From UBA5336 sp964625835 (GTDB lineage: Bacteria > Pseudomonadota > Alphaproteobacteria > Caulobacterales > Hyphomonadaceae): DNA of 21,215 bases. Each line of letters begins with the position of its first letter. Position 1 is the first letter of the stretch. Under the pieces are notes generated by a model. The model made no database searches. It saw only the letters and a program-made list of their open reading frames with translations, and was not told where the DNA came from. This document shows, in pieces, positions 1 to 9,881 of the stretch. Location of the stretch: contig CAZVES010000029.1 of NCBI GenBank assembly GCA_964625835.1, forward strand, positions 1 to 21,215, written 5' to 3'. The position numbers were made by a program, and so were the translations under genes.

Positions 1-1630
<1,630 letters not shown>

Positions 1631-1705
1631 GGCTTGCTCACCCTGGTGAAGACATGGGGGCCGGTCTCTCACTGGCCTGACGACCGATGGTAGGGCCGCA
1701 CTTGC

Positions 1706-1734
1706 AATTAACAACTTGCAGATTCGCAGTGCAA
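1706..1734 (-). promoter_or_regulatory. Candidate uvrA promoter
   Basis: On the minus strand, a -35-like TTGCAC (1734 to 1729) is followed after 17 nt by a -10-like TTAATT (1711 to 1706). This predicts a leader of about 70 nt before the uvrA ATG. The LexA box lies directly upstream of the -35. The match was judged by eye only. Confidence 0.4.
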
Positions 1735-1744
1735 GCACTAGAAC
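1716..1744 (+). promoter_or_regulatory. Candidate ssb promoter, overlapped by LexA box
   Basis: TTGCAGA (1716-1722), 14 nt, then ACTAGAAC (1737-1744) fits the Caulobacter housekeeping promoter pattern TTGACGS-N10-14-GCTANAWC, with 7 of 8 matches in the -10. The last four bases of the -10 are the first GAAC half-site of the LexA box, so LexA binding would block this promoter. The predicted leader to the ssb ATG is about 90 nt. Confidence 0.5.
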
Positions 1745-1755
1745 ATTATCGGAAC
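1741..1755. promoter_or_regulatory. LexA (SOS) box, GAAC-N7-GAAC
   Basis: GAAC at 1741-1744 and GAAC at 1752-1755 are separated by exactly seven bases. On the other strand this reads GTTC-N7-GTTC, the established LexA operator of alphaproteobacteria. It sits between divergent uvrA and ssb, two genes commonly under SOS control in this class. It overlaps the proposed ssb -10 and abuts the proposed uvrA -35, so one operator could repress both genes. Confidence 0.85.
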
Positions 1756-1842
1756 ATCATCCTGGCGAATTCCCCATGGGGCGTTTGGCAGGGATAGTTT
1801 AACGTGATCTGAGATTCGGAAAGCAATGGTCGGAGCGGTGTG

Positions 1843-2328
1843 ATGGCAGGGTCTGTGAACAAGGTGATTTTGGTTGGCAATCTGGGGCGCGACCCTGAGG
1901 TGCGCCAGTTCCAGAATGGCGGACAGGTGTGCAACCTGTCGATTGCCACATCGGAGTCCTGGAAGGACCGCAACACGGGCGAACGCAAGGAAAAGACCGA
2001 GTGGCACCGGGTGGCCATTTTCTCCGAGGGGCTTGTCCGCGTCGCCCAGAGCTACCTGCGCAAAGGGTCGAAGGTGTACATTGAGGGCCAGCTGGAGACC
2101 CGGAAGTGGCAGGACCAGTCGGGCCAGGACCGCTACACGACCGAGATCGTGCTGCGCAATTATGGCGGCACGCTGACCATGCTCGACGGCCCCGGTGATC
2201 GCGGTGGCGTGGGCGCCGGCGGTGGCGATTCAATGGGATATGATCAGGGCGGCGGTGGCCCGCGCCAGATGGAGGGTCCGCCCGAGGACTATTCACGCCA
2301 AGACCTCGACGACGAGATCCCGTTCTAG
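1843..2328 (+). CDS. ssb: Single-stranded DNA-binding protein
   Basis: SSB coats single-stranded DNA during replication, recombination and repair. The 161-residue product starts MAGSVNKVILVGNLGRDPEV, the typical first strand of the OB fold, and includes the conserved EWHRVAIF segment around residues 53-60. A glycine-rich linker follows, and the acidic tail ends DLDDEIPF, the docking peptide for partner proteins. The ATG at 1843 is preferred over the overlapping GTG at 1840 because GGAG at 1832-1835 lies seven bases upstream of it and family members start this way. The length is normal. The gene is probably SOS-regulated through the LexA box upstream. It converges on the kelch gene, with only six bases between the stop codons and no obvious terminator. 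Confidence 0.97.
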   Translation: MAGSVNKVILVGNLGRDPEVRQFQNGGQVCNLSIATSESWKDRNTGERKEKTEWHRVAIFSEGLVRVAQSYLRKGSKVYIEGQLETRKWQDQSGQDRYTTEIVLRNYGGTLTMLDGPGDRGGVGAGGGDSMGYDQGGGGPRQMEGPPEDYSRQDLDDEIPF

Positions 2329-2334
2329 GCTCAC

Positions 2335-3399
2335 TCAAACCGGCGTGAAGACCTCCACGAGGGCGCTGGTTTCGCGCCCTCCAACACCCAGCGCGCCGCC
2401 AATGACATGAATGTCGTCCCCGATCGCCACTGCGCCAAGGCCATGGCGCGGTGAGGGCATGTCCGGGATCGCCTGCCAGACATCAAGCGCCGGAATATAG
2501 CACCAGGCCTCGGCATAGACGCCGCCAGGCTGGGGCTGGAAGAATTCCCCGCCAAAGGCATAGAGCCGTCCGCCGAGGCTCGCCGCAGCGAGGCCGCCCT
2601 GGCCCTGTGGCATTGGCGCGGCCGTCCGCCAGCGGTCCTCGCGCGCATCATAGACCCCATGGGCATTGGTATTGCCGCCGGCCACTGTGCGTCCGCCCAC
2701 AACGTGCCATGCCCCGTCGATGATGCCGGATGCGGCGCTGTTGCGTGGTGTCGGCAGCGGGGCGGCGGTTTCCCAGTTTCCGGCGAGTGAGGTCAGCACG
2801 AAATGCTCGCTCGTATCGGTATGGTCGCCCCAGTTGGCATTTGCCGAGCCCGAAGGCTTTCGTCCACCGGCAATGTGAAGGCGCCCCTCCAGTACGCCAG
2901 TGACCGCCTCGCCAACCGGGTGGGCCAGGGCGGCAAGATTTCCCCAGTTTCCGGCATCCTCATCCAGCATCCATCCCCCGGCCTGCATAGCCCATACTCG
3001 GTCACCCGACAGGCTTTCAAAGCCGCCAAAGGCCAGCAGGTGCTCCTGGAACGAGACAAGGTGGGGGTGGTGGCGCGGTGTCGGCAGTGGCGTTTGTTCG
3101 GACCAGACGCCCTTGGCCGGATCGCATGCAAAATGCCGGTCCGTTGGTCCAATGATTGTACCATTCTCGGCGACAAAGCCCCCCGCCACATGGACCCGCC
3201 CGCCATGCAGGGCCGGATAAATCTCCTGCACAGCCAGCGGCAGGCTCTCTCCAGTACGCCAGACGCCGTCTTGAGAATGCTGCGTCACGGGCATGGGCTG
3301 GCAGGCTACCAGTCCAGCGCTCCCAAGTCCCGCCAGGACGGCTCTCCGGTCGAGGCGGACTGCGCTGTGCCCTTTGGCGCTGTTGCCCTGATACACCAT
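2335..3399 (-). CDS. Kelch-repeat lipoprotein with Tat-type signal
   Basis: This is a 354-residue exported protein of unknown function. The N-terminus has a twin-arginine motif (DRRAVLAGLG, R18-R19), a short hydrophobic stretch and a lipobox LVAC with the lipidated cysteine at position 33. It is therefore probably a Tat-exported, membrane-anchored lipoprotein in the cell envelope. The rest is a kelch-type beta propeller. Six repeat cores of the form x-x-GG are visible near residues 68-74 (VHVAGG), 121-126 (LLAFGG), 173-179 (LHIAGG), 231-236 (WHVVGG), 279-284 (LYAFGG) and 330-335 (IHVIGG). Conserved tryptophans and PxPR motifs occur between the blades. The ATG at 3399 has a GGAG about nine bases upstream. 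Its substrate or partner cannot be read from the sequence. It is divergent from gyrA. Confidence 0.88.
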   Translation of the reverse strand: MVYQGNSAKGHSAVRLDRRAVLAGLGSAGLVACQPMPVTQHSQDGVWRTGESLPLAVQEIYPALHGGRVHVAGGFVAENGTIIGPTDRHFACDPAKGVWSEQTPLPTPRHHPHLVSFQEHLLAFGGFESLSGDRVWAMQAGGWMLDEDAGNWGNLAALAHPVGEAVTGVLEGRLHIAGGRKPSGSANANWGDHTDTSEHFVLTSLAGNWETAAPLPTPRNSAASGIIDGAWHVVGGRTVAGGNTNAHGVYDAREDRWRTAAPMPQGQGGLAAASLGGRLYAFGGEFFQPQPGGVYAEAWCYIPALDVWQAIPDMPSPRHGLGAVAIGDDIHVIGGALGVGGRETSALVEVFTPV

Positions 3400-3434
3400 G
3401 ACAAATCACTCCGTGTCCGATCGCATCACAGGGT

Positions 3435-3463
3435 TTGAAGCACGCTCCGCAGCCTGCTACCAA
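3435..3463 (+). promoter_or_regulatory. Candidate gyrA promoter
   Basis: TTGAAGC (3435-3441), 14 nt, then GCTACCAA (3456-3463) resembles the Caulobacter housekeeping promoter. The -10 begins inside a small inverted repeat TGCTAC-N7-GTAGCA (3455-3473). The TTG of this -35 is also the first base triplet of the longest gyrA reading frame, which argues against that triplet being the true start codon. Confidence 0.4.
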
Positions 3464-3521
3464 GAGTGTAGCAAATTCGGTCGATTCGAGGCCGGCCAGA
3501 CAAGAACAGGAGCGCCGCGCC

Positions 3522-6290
3522 TTGAGCGACGACACCACGCCCCCCGACGAGCCTGAAAACACCGGCGCAACGCCTCCCGAAGACGGGATCGACCCGATCT
3601 CCATCGAGAGCGAGCTGAAGCGCTCCTATCTCGACTATGCCATGTCGGTCATCGTCAGCCGCGCACTGCCCGATGTGCGCGATGGCCTGAAACCCGTCCA
3701 CAGGCGCATCCTCTATGCCATGCAGGAGGGCGGCTACACCCATGACAAGCCCTATCGCAAGTCAGCCCGCGTGGTCGGTGATGTCATTGGTAAATATCAC
3801 CCCCATGGCGACAGCGCGGTCTACGACGCCCTCGTGCGCATGGCCCAGCCCTTTTCCATGGGCCTGCCCCTGCTCGATGGGCAGGGCAATTTCGGCTCCA
3901 TTGACAACGACCCGCCCGCCGCCATGCGCTACACCGAGGTGCGCACGGACAAGCCGGCCCAGTACCTGCTCAACGACATCGACAAGGACACGGTCGACTT
4001 CCAGGAAAACTATGATGGATCGGAAAGCGAGCCTGTTGTCCTGCCGGCCCAGTTCCCAAATCTTCTGGTCAATGGTGGCGGCGGCATCGCCGTTGGCATG
4101 GCGACCAACATTCCACCGCACAATCTTGGCGAAGTGATCGATGCAACATTGGCGCTGATCGATGATCCGGTCGTGGACGACGAGGCCCTGCTGGAGATTA
4201 TTCCTGGCCCGGATTTTCCGACGGGTGGTCAGATCCTCGGTCATGCGGGCTCACGACGTGCCCTTCTGGAAGGCAGGGGCTCGGTCATCATACGTGCGCG
4301 CACCCATATGGAGACCACGCGCAGTGGCCGTGAAGCCATTATCGTTACGGAAATTCCCTATCAGGTGAATAAGGCGAACATGGTCTCAAAGATCGCTGAA
4401 CTGATCCGGGAAAAGCGAATCGAAGGCATTGCCGACATGCGCGACGAGTCCGACCGCCAGGGAATTCGCGTCGTCATCGAAGTCAAGCGCGATGCCAGTG
4501 CGGACGTGGTTCTGAACCAGCTCTATCGCTACAGCCAGATGCAGACCTCGTTCGGGGTGAACATGCTGGCCCTGAATGGCGGGCGACCGGAGCTTCTCAA
4601 CCTGCGCAAGGTGCTCCAGTGTTTCGTCACATTCCGCGAGGAAGTGGTGGCGCGGCGCACCAAGTTCGAGCTCGCCAAGGCCCGCGACCGCGCCCATGTC
4701 CTCGTCGGCCTGGCCCTGGCAGTGGCGAACATTGACGAGGTCATCCGCATCATCCGCAATGCGCCGGACCCAGCCACGGCCCGCGAACAACTCCTTGCAA
4801 AGGCCTGGGATGCCCAGGATATGGCGCCTCTCATACAACTCATTGCAGACCGGCGCACGCGCCAGGCCGACGATGGCACCATCTTCCTGTCGGACGAACA
4901 GGCCCGCGCCATACTGGAGCTTCGCCTGCACAGGCTGACAGGGCTGGGCCGCGACGAGATCGGCAACGAGGCCAAGGGGCTTGCCGACAAGATCGCAGAC
5001 TTTCTTGACATCCTGCGCTCGCGTCCACGCATACTGGACATCATCCGCAGCGAACTGACCGAGGTGAAGGAAAAGTTTGCCGTGCCGAGGCGCTCGGAAT
5101 TTGTCTTCGGCGATGCCGATATGGACGATGAGGACCTCATCGAGCGTGAGGATATGGTCGTCACCGTGACCCATGGCGGCTACGTCAAGCGCGTACCGCT
5201 CGCTACATACCGCACGCAAAATCGGGGCGGGAAAGGTCGCTCCGGCACGGCTTTGAAGGACGAGGATTTCGTTACCCGGCTTTTCTCTGCGAACACCCAC
5301 ACCGAGATCCTTTTCTTCAGCTCCGCAGGCATGGTTTACAAGGAAAAGGTCTGGCGCCTCCCGCTGGGCTCGCCCCAGTCGCGCGGTAAGGCCCTGGTGA
5401 ATATATTGCCGCTGGAGAAAGACGAGTGGATTACGTCCGTCATGCCCCTGCCGGACGATGACACGGCGAGGGAAGAACTGGACGTCATGTTCGCCACGCG
5501 CCTCGGCACAGTGCGCCGCAACAAGCTCTCTGACTTCGTGCGCGTGAACCGCAACGGCAAGATCGCCATGAAGCTTGAGGAAGGCTCCGACGACGGCATT
5601 GTCAGCGTGAAGATGTGCTCGGACAAGGATGATATACTGCTGACAACCGCGATGGGACAGTGCATTCGTTTCCGCGTGAATGATGTGCGCGTGTTTGCCG
5701 GTCGCAATTCAACAGGGGTTCGCGGCATCAGGCTCGTCGGCGGAGACCGCGTGATTTCCATGGCGATCCTGCGCCATGTCGAGGTGACCCCCGCCGAGGC
5801 GCGCGCCTATCTCAAGCATGCCGCCGCCATGCGCCGGGCGACCGATGGAGAGGACGTTGAACTGGGCGACGATGATGGAGAGGAAACCCCTGACGAAACC
5901 GCATTGAGCCCTGAGCGCCTGGCCGAATTGGGCGCTGCCGAGGAGTTCCTGTTGACCGTCACGGCCCACGGCATGGGCAAGCGATCATCGGCATTTGATT
6001 ACCGGGTCTCGGGGCGCGGCGGAAAGGGGCTTATTGCCCACCGCTTGCCGATGTCCCAGGAACTGGCGCAAAGCTTCACCGTCGAGGATGGCGACGAGGT
6101 GATGCTGGTCACTGATGCCGGCCAACTGATCCGCACACCCGTGGACCAGATCCGCCTGGCCGGTCGCGCCACAAGCGGGGTCTGGGTGCTGCGCACCAAT
6201 GCCGACGAGAAAGTGGTTTCGGTGGCACGTCTGGTGGAGCAGGATGAGGAAGAGGGCGGCGAAGGGCCAGCAGGCGACGCCGGCGAATAG
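3522..6290 (+). CDS. gyrA: DNA gyrase subunit A
   Basis: This is the breakage-reunion subunit of gyrase, which introduces negative supercoils with GyrB. The chosen start is TTG at 3522, with AGGAG at 3508-3512 nine bases upstream. It gives 922 residues beginning MSDDTTPPDEP, close to other alphaproteobacterial GyrAs. An upstream TTG at 3435 would add 29 unconserved residues. The core begins SYLDYAMSVIVSRALPDVRD. The catalytic tyrosine is Y137 in AAMRYTEVR. The quinolone region HPHGDSAVYD keeps the serine (S98) and aspartate (D102) equivalent to E. coli S83 and D87, so it looks quinolone-sensitive. The GyrA box reads QNRGGKG, with N in place of the usual R or K. An acidic insert in the C-terminal pinwheel and an acidic tail are present. 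It is the first gene of the plus-strand run gyrA-coaD-ppi-queA-tgt. Confidence 0.97.
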   Translation: MSDDTTPPDEPENTGATPPEDGIDPISIESELKRSYLDYAMSVIVSRALPDVRDGLKPVHRRILYAMQEGGYTHDKPYRKSARVVGDVIGKYHPHGDSAVYDALVRMAQPFSMGLPLLDGQGNFGSIDNDPPAAMRYTEVRTDKPAQYLLNDIDKDTVDFQENYDGSESEPVVLPAQFPNLLVNGGGGIAVGMATNIPPHNLGEVIDATLALIDDPVVDDEALLEIIPGPDFPTGGQILGHAGSRRALLEGRGSVIIRARTHMETTRSGREAIIVTEIPYQVNKANMVSKIAELIREKRIEGIADMRDESDRQGIRVVIEVKRDASADVVLNQLYRYSQMQTSFGVNMLALNGGRPELLNLRKVLQCFVTFREEVVARRTKFELAKARDRAHVLVGLALAVANIDEVIRIIRNAPDPATAREQLLAKAWDAQDMAPLIQLIADRRTRQADDGTIFLSDEQARAILELRLHRLTGLGRDEIGNEAKGLADKIADFLDILRSRPRILDIIRSELTEVKEKFAVPRRSEFVFGDADMDDEDLIEREDMVVTVTHGGYVKRVPLATYRTQNRGGKGRSGTALKDEDFVTRLFSANTHTEILFFSSAGMVYKEKVWRLPLGSPQSRGKALVNILPLEKDEWITSVMPLPDDDTAREELDVMFATRLGTVRRNKLSDFVRVNRNGKIAMKLEEGSDDGIVSVKMCSDKDDILLTTAMGQCIRFRVNDVRVFAGRNSTGVRGIRLVGGDRVISMAILRHVEVTPAEARAYLKHAAAMRRATDGEDVELGDDDGEETPDETALSPERLAELGAAEEFLLTVTAHGMGKRSSAFDYRVSGRGGKGLIAHRLPMSQELAQSFTVEDGDEVMLVTDAGQLIRTPVDQIRLAGRATSGVWVLRTNADEKVVSVARLVEQDEEEGGEGPAGDAGE

Positions 6291-6319
6291 GGCGGCACAT
6301 CCGCTGACTGGAGGACACC

Positions 6320-6817
6320 ATGCACCGCGTTGGCCTGTATCCTGGCACGTTTGACCCCATCACGCTCGGTCATCTGGATATCATCCAGCGCGCGACCAAG
6401 CTGGTGGACCGCCTGATCATCGGCGTGGCGATCAATGAGGCCAAAAAGCCGCTGTTCGGCCTGGAAGAGCGCGTTGCCATGGTCGAACGGGAAGTGCGTG
6501 AGCATGAGATGCCGGGTGCGGCGACCATCGTGGTGAAGCCGTTTGACAAGCTGCTCATGCATTTCGCGGAAGAGGTCCATGCCGGCGTCCTGGTCAGGGG
6601 GCTGCGGGCGGTGTCAGACTTTGAGTACGAATTCCAGATGACCGCCATGAATGAGCAACTGAATCCCGACATTGAAACCGTCTTCCTGATGGCCGATGTT
6701 CGCCACCAGGCCGTCGCCTCGCGCCTCGTGAAGGAAATCGCGAAGCTGGACGGCGAAGTGTCGAGTTTCGTCTCGCCTGCCGTCAGGGCGGACCTGTTGG
6801 AGAAGTTTGAAAAATGA
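6320..6817 (+). CDS. coaD: Phosphopantetheine adenylyltransferase
   Basis: CoaD catalyses the penultimate step of coenzyme A synthesis, transferring AMP from ATP to 4'-phosphopantetheine. The 165-residue length is standard. The nucleotidyltransferase motif GTFDPITLGH includes T10 and H18 of the (T/H)xGH signature. LVRGLRAVSDFEYEFQMTAMN and the C-terminal SRLVKEIAKLDGEVSSFV region are typical; the segment FLMADVRHQAVASRLVKE is the form I know from alphaproteobacteria. The ATG at 6320 has a strong GGAGG about five bases upstream. It starts 29 bases after the gyrA stop, and its own stop overlaps the next start as ATGA. Confidence 0.97.
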   Translation: MHRVGLYPGTFDPITLGHLDIIQRATKLVDRLIIGVAINEAKKPLFGLEERVAMVEREVREHEMPGAATIVVKPFDKLLMHFAEEVHAGVLVRGLRAVSDFEYEFQMTAMNEQLNPDIETVFLMADVRHQAVASRLVKEIAKLDGEVSSFVSPAVRADLLEKFEK

Positions 6818-7680
6818 TTCGCATCTTTTTATGGGCTGTCCTGGCTGTCGCCGCACTGCCGATGCTCGCCATGGGACAATCAGCCCGGGCCGACAGCGCG
6901 CAAGCGGAAATCGACCCGGCGGACACCGAAAACTGGCGCCTGGTTGATCCGGAAAACATGATCCAGTTCGAGACCAGCAAGGGCACGATCCTGATCGAGA
7001 TGTTTCCAGAAGTCGCTCCGGCCCATGCAACCCAGTTTCGGGCGCTGGTGCGATCGGGTGACTATGACGGAACCTCTTTCCACCGGGTGATTGACGACTT
7101 CATGGCCCAGGGCGGCGACATCTTCGCGCTGCACGGGCGCGAATCCGGACTGCCCGACATACCGGGCGAATTCACGTTCCGGCGAAACCCGGAAGACATG
7201 CCACTTGATGGGATCGGAGAGGCGGACCTGGCGCAGATTGGTTTCATCAAGGGTTTTCCCGTCATGGGGCAGGCGGCCTGGCTGTCTGAAATGTCGAAGG
7301 ACGGGCAGGTGCAGAGTTACATCCCACACTGTCCGGGAATTGTATCCACTGCCCGCACCAGCGACCCGGATTCAGCCAACAGCCAGTTCTTCCTGATGCG
7401 GGGCCGGGCCGATCATCTCGACCGCCAGTATACGGCCTGGGGCCGCGTGCTGGAGGGGCTGGACGTTGTCCTCTCCATCAGGACGGGTGAGCCACCAGCC
7501 ATTCCCGATATCCTGCAGAAAGCGGTGATGGTGTCCGATCTGCCGGAACCAGAGCAGCCGCGCGCCTGGGTCCAGCGGACTGACGGTCCTGAATTTGCGC
7601 CCGTCCTTCAGGCGGCGGCCGAGGCTGGCGTGTCGGATGTATGTGAACTGCCGCCTGTGACGGCCGTGGTGGTGCGCTGA
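6814..7680 (+). CDS. Cyclophilin-type peptidyl-prolyl isomerase, probably periplasmic
   Basis: This is a 288-residue proline isomerase of the cyclophilin family, assisting folding of exported proteins. A Sec-type signal peptide is visible (MIRIFLWAVLAVAALPMLAM, with likely cleavage after ARA near residue 26). The cyclophilin core starts near residue 50 (IQFETSKGTILIEMFPEVAP). The active-site motif FHRVIDDFMAQGGD is at residues 89-102, and SANSQFFLM carries the conserved FF pair. Between these motifs is a loop about 50 residues long that minimal bacterial cyclophilins lack, and there is a C-terminal extension of about 50 residues. The start overlaps the coaD stop by four bases (ATGA), so translation is coupled. 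The gyrA-coaD-ppi-queA-tgt order resembles that of related alphaproteobacteria. Confidence 0.9.
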   Translation: MIRIFLWAVLAVAALPMLAMGQSARADSAQAEIDPADTENWRLVDPENMIQFETSKGTILIEMFPEVAPAHATQFRALVRSGDYDGTSFHRVIDDFMAQGGDIFALHGRESGLPDIPGEFTFRRNPEDMPLDGIGEADLAQIGFIKGFPVMGQAAWLSEMSKDGQVQSYIPHCPGIVSTARTSDPDSANSQFFLMRGRADHLDRQYTAWGRVLEGLDVVLSIRTGEPPAIPDILQKAVMVSDLPEPEQPRAWVQRTDGPEFAPVLQAAAEAGVSDVCELPPVTAVVVR

Positions 7681-7683
7681 TCG

Positions 7684-8742
7684 GTGGACCTGTCAGCCTT
7701 TGACTTTCACCTGCCGGAAAAAGCGATCGCACTGAGACCGGCAGACCCCCAGGACTCAGCGCGCATGCTCGTCGTCCATGGCGATGGCGGTTTTGAAGAC
7801 GCCGGAGTGCGGGACCTCCCACGCTATCTCGACCCCGGCGACTGCCTGGTGTTCAATGATACGCGTGTGTTGCCGGCGGCGCTGAAGGGCGTACGGGCCG
7901 CGCGCGACAGCGATGGGCGCGATGTCGATGTCGATCTCAATCTCATGGAGGAGCTGGCGGGCGGACGCTGGCTGGCCCTCGCCCGGCCGGGGCGACGCCT
8001 GAAGGCCGGAGATACGATCCAGATCGCTGAGGGGTTGTCAGCCATGCTGGTGGCCCGGCGGAATGGCGGCGAAGTCGAGGTGGAGTTCGATACATCGGGC
8101 GACGCGCTCGTGGACAAGCTCATGGGGGTCGGCGCCATGCCGCTTCCGCCATATATCGCCCGCCGTCGGCCAGCCGATTCCCGCGACCGTGAGACCTATC
8201 AGACACGCTACGCCGGCGAGGAGGCCAGGTCGGTCGCGGCGCCCACAGCCGGCTTGCATTTCACTGACCGTTTGCTCGCCGAGATCGATGCGGCGGGTTT
8301 GGTGCGCGAAACGGTGCGGTTGCATGTGGGGCTGGGAACCTTTGCGCCGCTTAATGGTGATGCACTGCAGGCGAATCGCCTCCACGAGGAGTGGCGAAGG
8401 CTGACACCTGATGTGGCCAGACGCCTGAATGCGGCCAGATCCAGCGGCAGGCGGTGCGTCGCCGTGGGCACCACTTCGATGCGCTCGCTGGAAAGCTGCG
8501 CCGATACAGATGGGCAGCTCCACGGTGCCACAGGGCCGACCGATATATTCATCAAGCCGGGTGACCCCATTCGCGCCACGGATGCGCTGCTGACAAACTT
8601 TCACCTGCCGCGCTCGTCCTTGTTCATGCTCGTCTGCGCCCTGATGGGCACCGAGACCATGCAGGCGGCCTATGCCCATGCCATTGCGCAGGATTACCGC
8701 TTCTATTCCTATGGCGATGCCTGCCTGTTGCTGCCGCGATGA
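7684..8742 (+). CDS. queA: S-adenosylmethionine:tRNA ribosyltransferase-isomerase
   Basis: QueA transfers and isomerises the ribose of S-adenosylmethionine onto preQ1-modified tRNA, forming epoxyqueuosine at wobble position 34 of GUN-anticodon tRNAs. The 352-residue protein begins MDLSAFDFHLPEKAIALRPA, the usual N-terminus, from a GTG at 7684 placed three bases after the cyclophilin stop. Further family motifs are CLVFNDTRVLPA, SVAAPTAGLHFT, VGTTSMRSLES and TNFHLPRSSLFMLVCALMG. The length is normal. The 3' end overlaps tgt by four bases (ATGA), which couples two successive steps of the same pathway. Confidence 0.96.
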   Translation: MDLSAFDFHLPEKAIALRPADPQDSARMLVVHGDGGFEDAGVRDLPRYLDPGDCLVFNDTRVLPAALKGVRAARDSDGRDVDVDLNLMEELAGGRWLALARPGRRLKAGDTIQIAEGLSAMLVARRNGGEVEVEFDTSGDALVDKLMGVGAMPLPPYIARRRPADSRDRETYQTRYAGEEARSVAAPTAGLHFTDRLLAEIDAAGLVRETVRLHVGLGTFAPLNGDALQANRLHEEWRRLTPDVARRLNAARSSGRRCVAVGTTSMRSLESCADTDGQLHGATGPTDIFIKPGDPIRATDALLTNFHLPRSSLFMLVCALMGTETMQAAYAHAIAQDYRFYSYGDACLLLPR

Positions 8743-9881
8743 GTGGCTTTTCGTTTTCCATCAAGGCGACCTGCGGCGCCGCCCGAACGGGCGTCTTGTC
8801 GACCCCGCGCGGGACAATCCGCACCCCGGCCTTCATGCCCGTCGGCACGGCTGGAACGGTCAAGGCGCTGTATATGGACCAGGTGGCCGGGTCAGGGGCC
8901 GACATCATTCTCGGCAACACCTATCACCTGATGCTGCGACCGACGGCCGAGCGCGTGGCCAGGCTCGGCGGACTGCACGCCTTTTCGCGCTGGCCCGGTC
9001 CCATTCTGACCGACAGCGGAGGGTTCCAGGTCTGGTCCCTGTCCCAGCTGCGCCGGATGGACCCCGATGGTGTCACCTTCCAGAGCCACATCGATGGCTC
9101 ACGCCACCGCCTGACGCCCGCGCGCAGCATCGAGATTCAGGCCGATCTCCTGGGTGCAGACATCTCGATGCAACTCGATGAGTGCACGGACTATCCCTGC
9201 ACCCATGAAGAGGCCCTGCGCAGCCTTGAACTGTCCTTGGAGTGGGGCGCGCGATCCAGGGACGCATTCGGACGACGCGACCAGCAGGCGCTGTTTGGTA
9301 TCGTGCAGGGCTCCAATTTCGCAGACCTGCGGGAGCGCTCGGCAAGAAGTGTCACCGGGCAGGGGTTTGACGGCATTGCCCTTGGCGGCCTGGCGGTGGG
9401 TGAGGGCCACGCCCAGATGTGCGAGACGATCGAGTTCACAGTGCCCCACCTGCCGGCGCGGACACCGCGATACGTCATGGGTGTTGGCAAGCCGGTCGAC
9501 CTGGTCGAGGCGGTCGCTCGGGGCATCGACATGTTCGATTGCGTTTTGCCCACCCGGTCAGGACGGCATGGACAGGCCTGGACATGGGATGGGCCGATCA
9601 ACGTCAAGAATGCCAGGTACTGCGAAGACACCCAGCCGCTCGACCCGCAGAGTGATTGCCCGGCGAGCCGCGACTACAGCCTCGCCTACCTCAACCACCT
9701 CTTTCGCGCCGGTGAGTATCTTGGCCCCATGCTGCTGTCCTGGCACAACACAGCGTTCTTTCAGGCTTTGATGGCGCGCATGCGTGATGCAATCGCGGAG
9801 GGCTCATTCGAAGATTTGCGCGCCGAGCTTTCATCGCGCTGGGCGTCGACACGGTCTCAACCGCGAGACGGCGAGCGGTAA
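8739..9881 (+). CDS. tgt: tRNA-guanine transglycosylase with atypical zinc site
   Basis: Tgt exchanges guanine 34 of GUN-anticodon tRNAs for preQ1, the step before QueA. The 380-residue product has the substrate-binding aspartate in TDSGGFQVWS (D92), the GGLAVGE loop, and the nucleophile D267 in MFDCVLPTRSGRHG. The C-terminal structural zinc site is normally C-x-C-x2-C with a histidine about 26 residues later (E. coli C302, C304, C307, H333). Here it reads S305-D-C307-P-A-S310 with H336 kept. Two ligands are serine (codons AGT and AGC), while the surrounding sequence aligns without gaps and the frame is intact. Zinc binding is therefore likely altered or lost. Folding and activity cannot be judged from sequence. 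It converges with the lipoprotein gene, overlapping it by 25 bases. Confidence 0.95.
   Translation: MSGFSFSIKATCGAARTGVLSTPRGTIRTPAFMPVGTAGTVKALYMDQVAGSGADIILGNTYHLMLRPTAERVARLGGLHAFSRWPGPILTDSGGFQVWSLSQLRRMDPDGVTFQSHIDGSRHRLTPARSIEIQADLLGADISMQLDECTDYPCTHEEALRSLELSLEWGARSRDAFGRRDQQALFGIVQGSNFADLRERSARSVTGQGFDGIALGGLAVGEGHAQMCETIEFTVPHLPARTPRYVMGVGKPVDLVEAVARGIDMFDCVLPTRSGRHGQAWTWDGPINVKNARYCEDTQPLDPQSDCPASRDYSLAYLNHLFRAGEYLGPMLLSWHNTAFFQALMARMRDAIAEGSFEDLRAELSSRWASTRSQPRDGER

Noticed and set aside
3435..3521. Upstream TTG at 3435 as the gyrA start
   Set aside because: It adds 29 unconserved residues, has no good ribosome-binding site and coincides with the proposed -35; the TTG at 3522 has AGGAG at the right spacing.
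4386..5300. 304-codon minus-strand ORF inside gyrA
   Set aside because: It is the antisense of the gyrA coding frame, with no recognisable motif and no independent signals.
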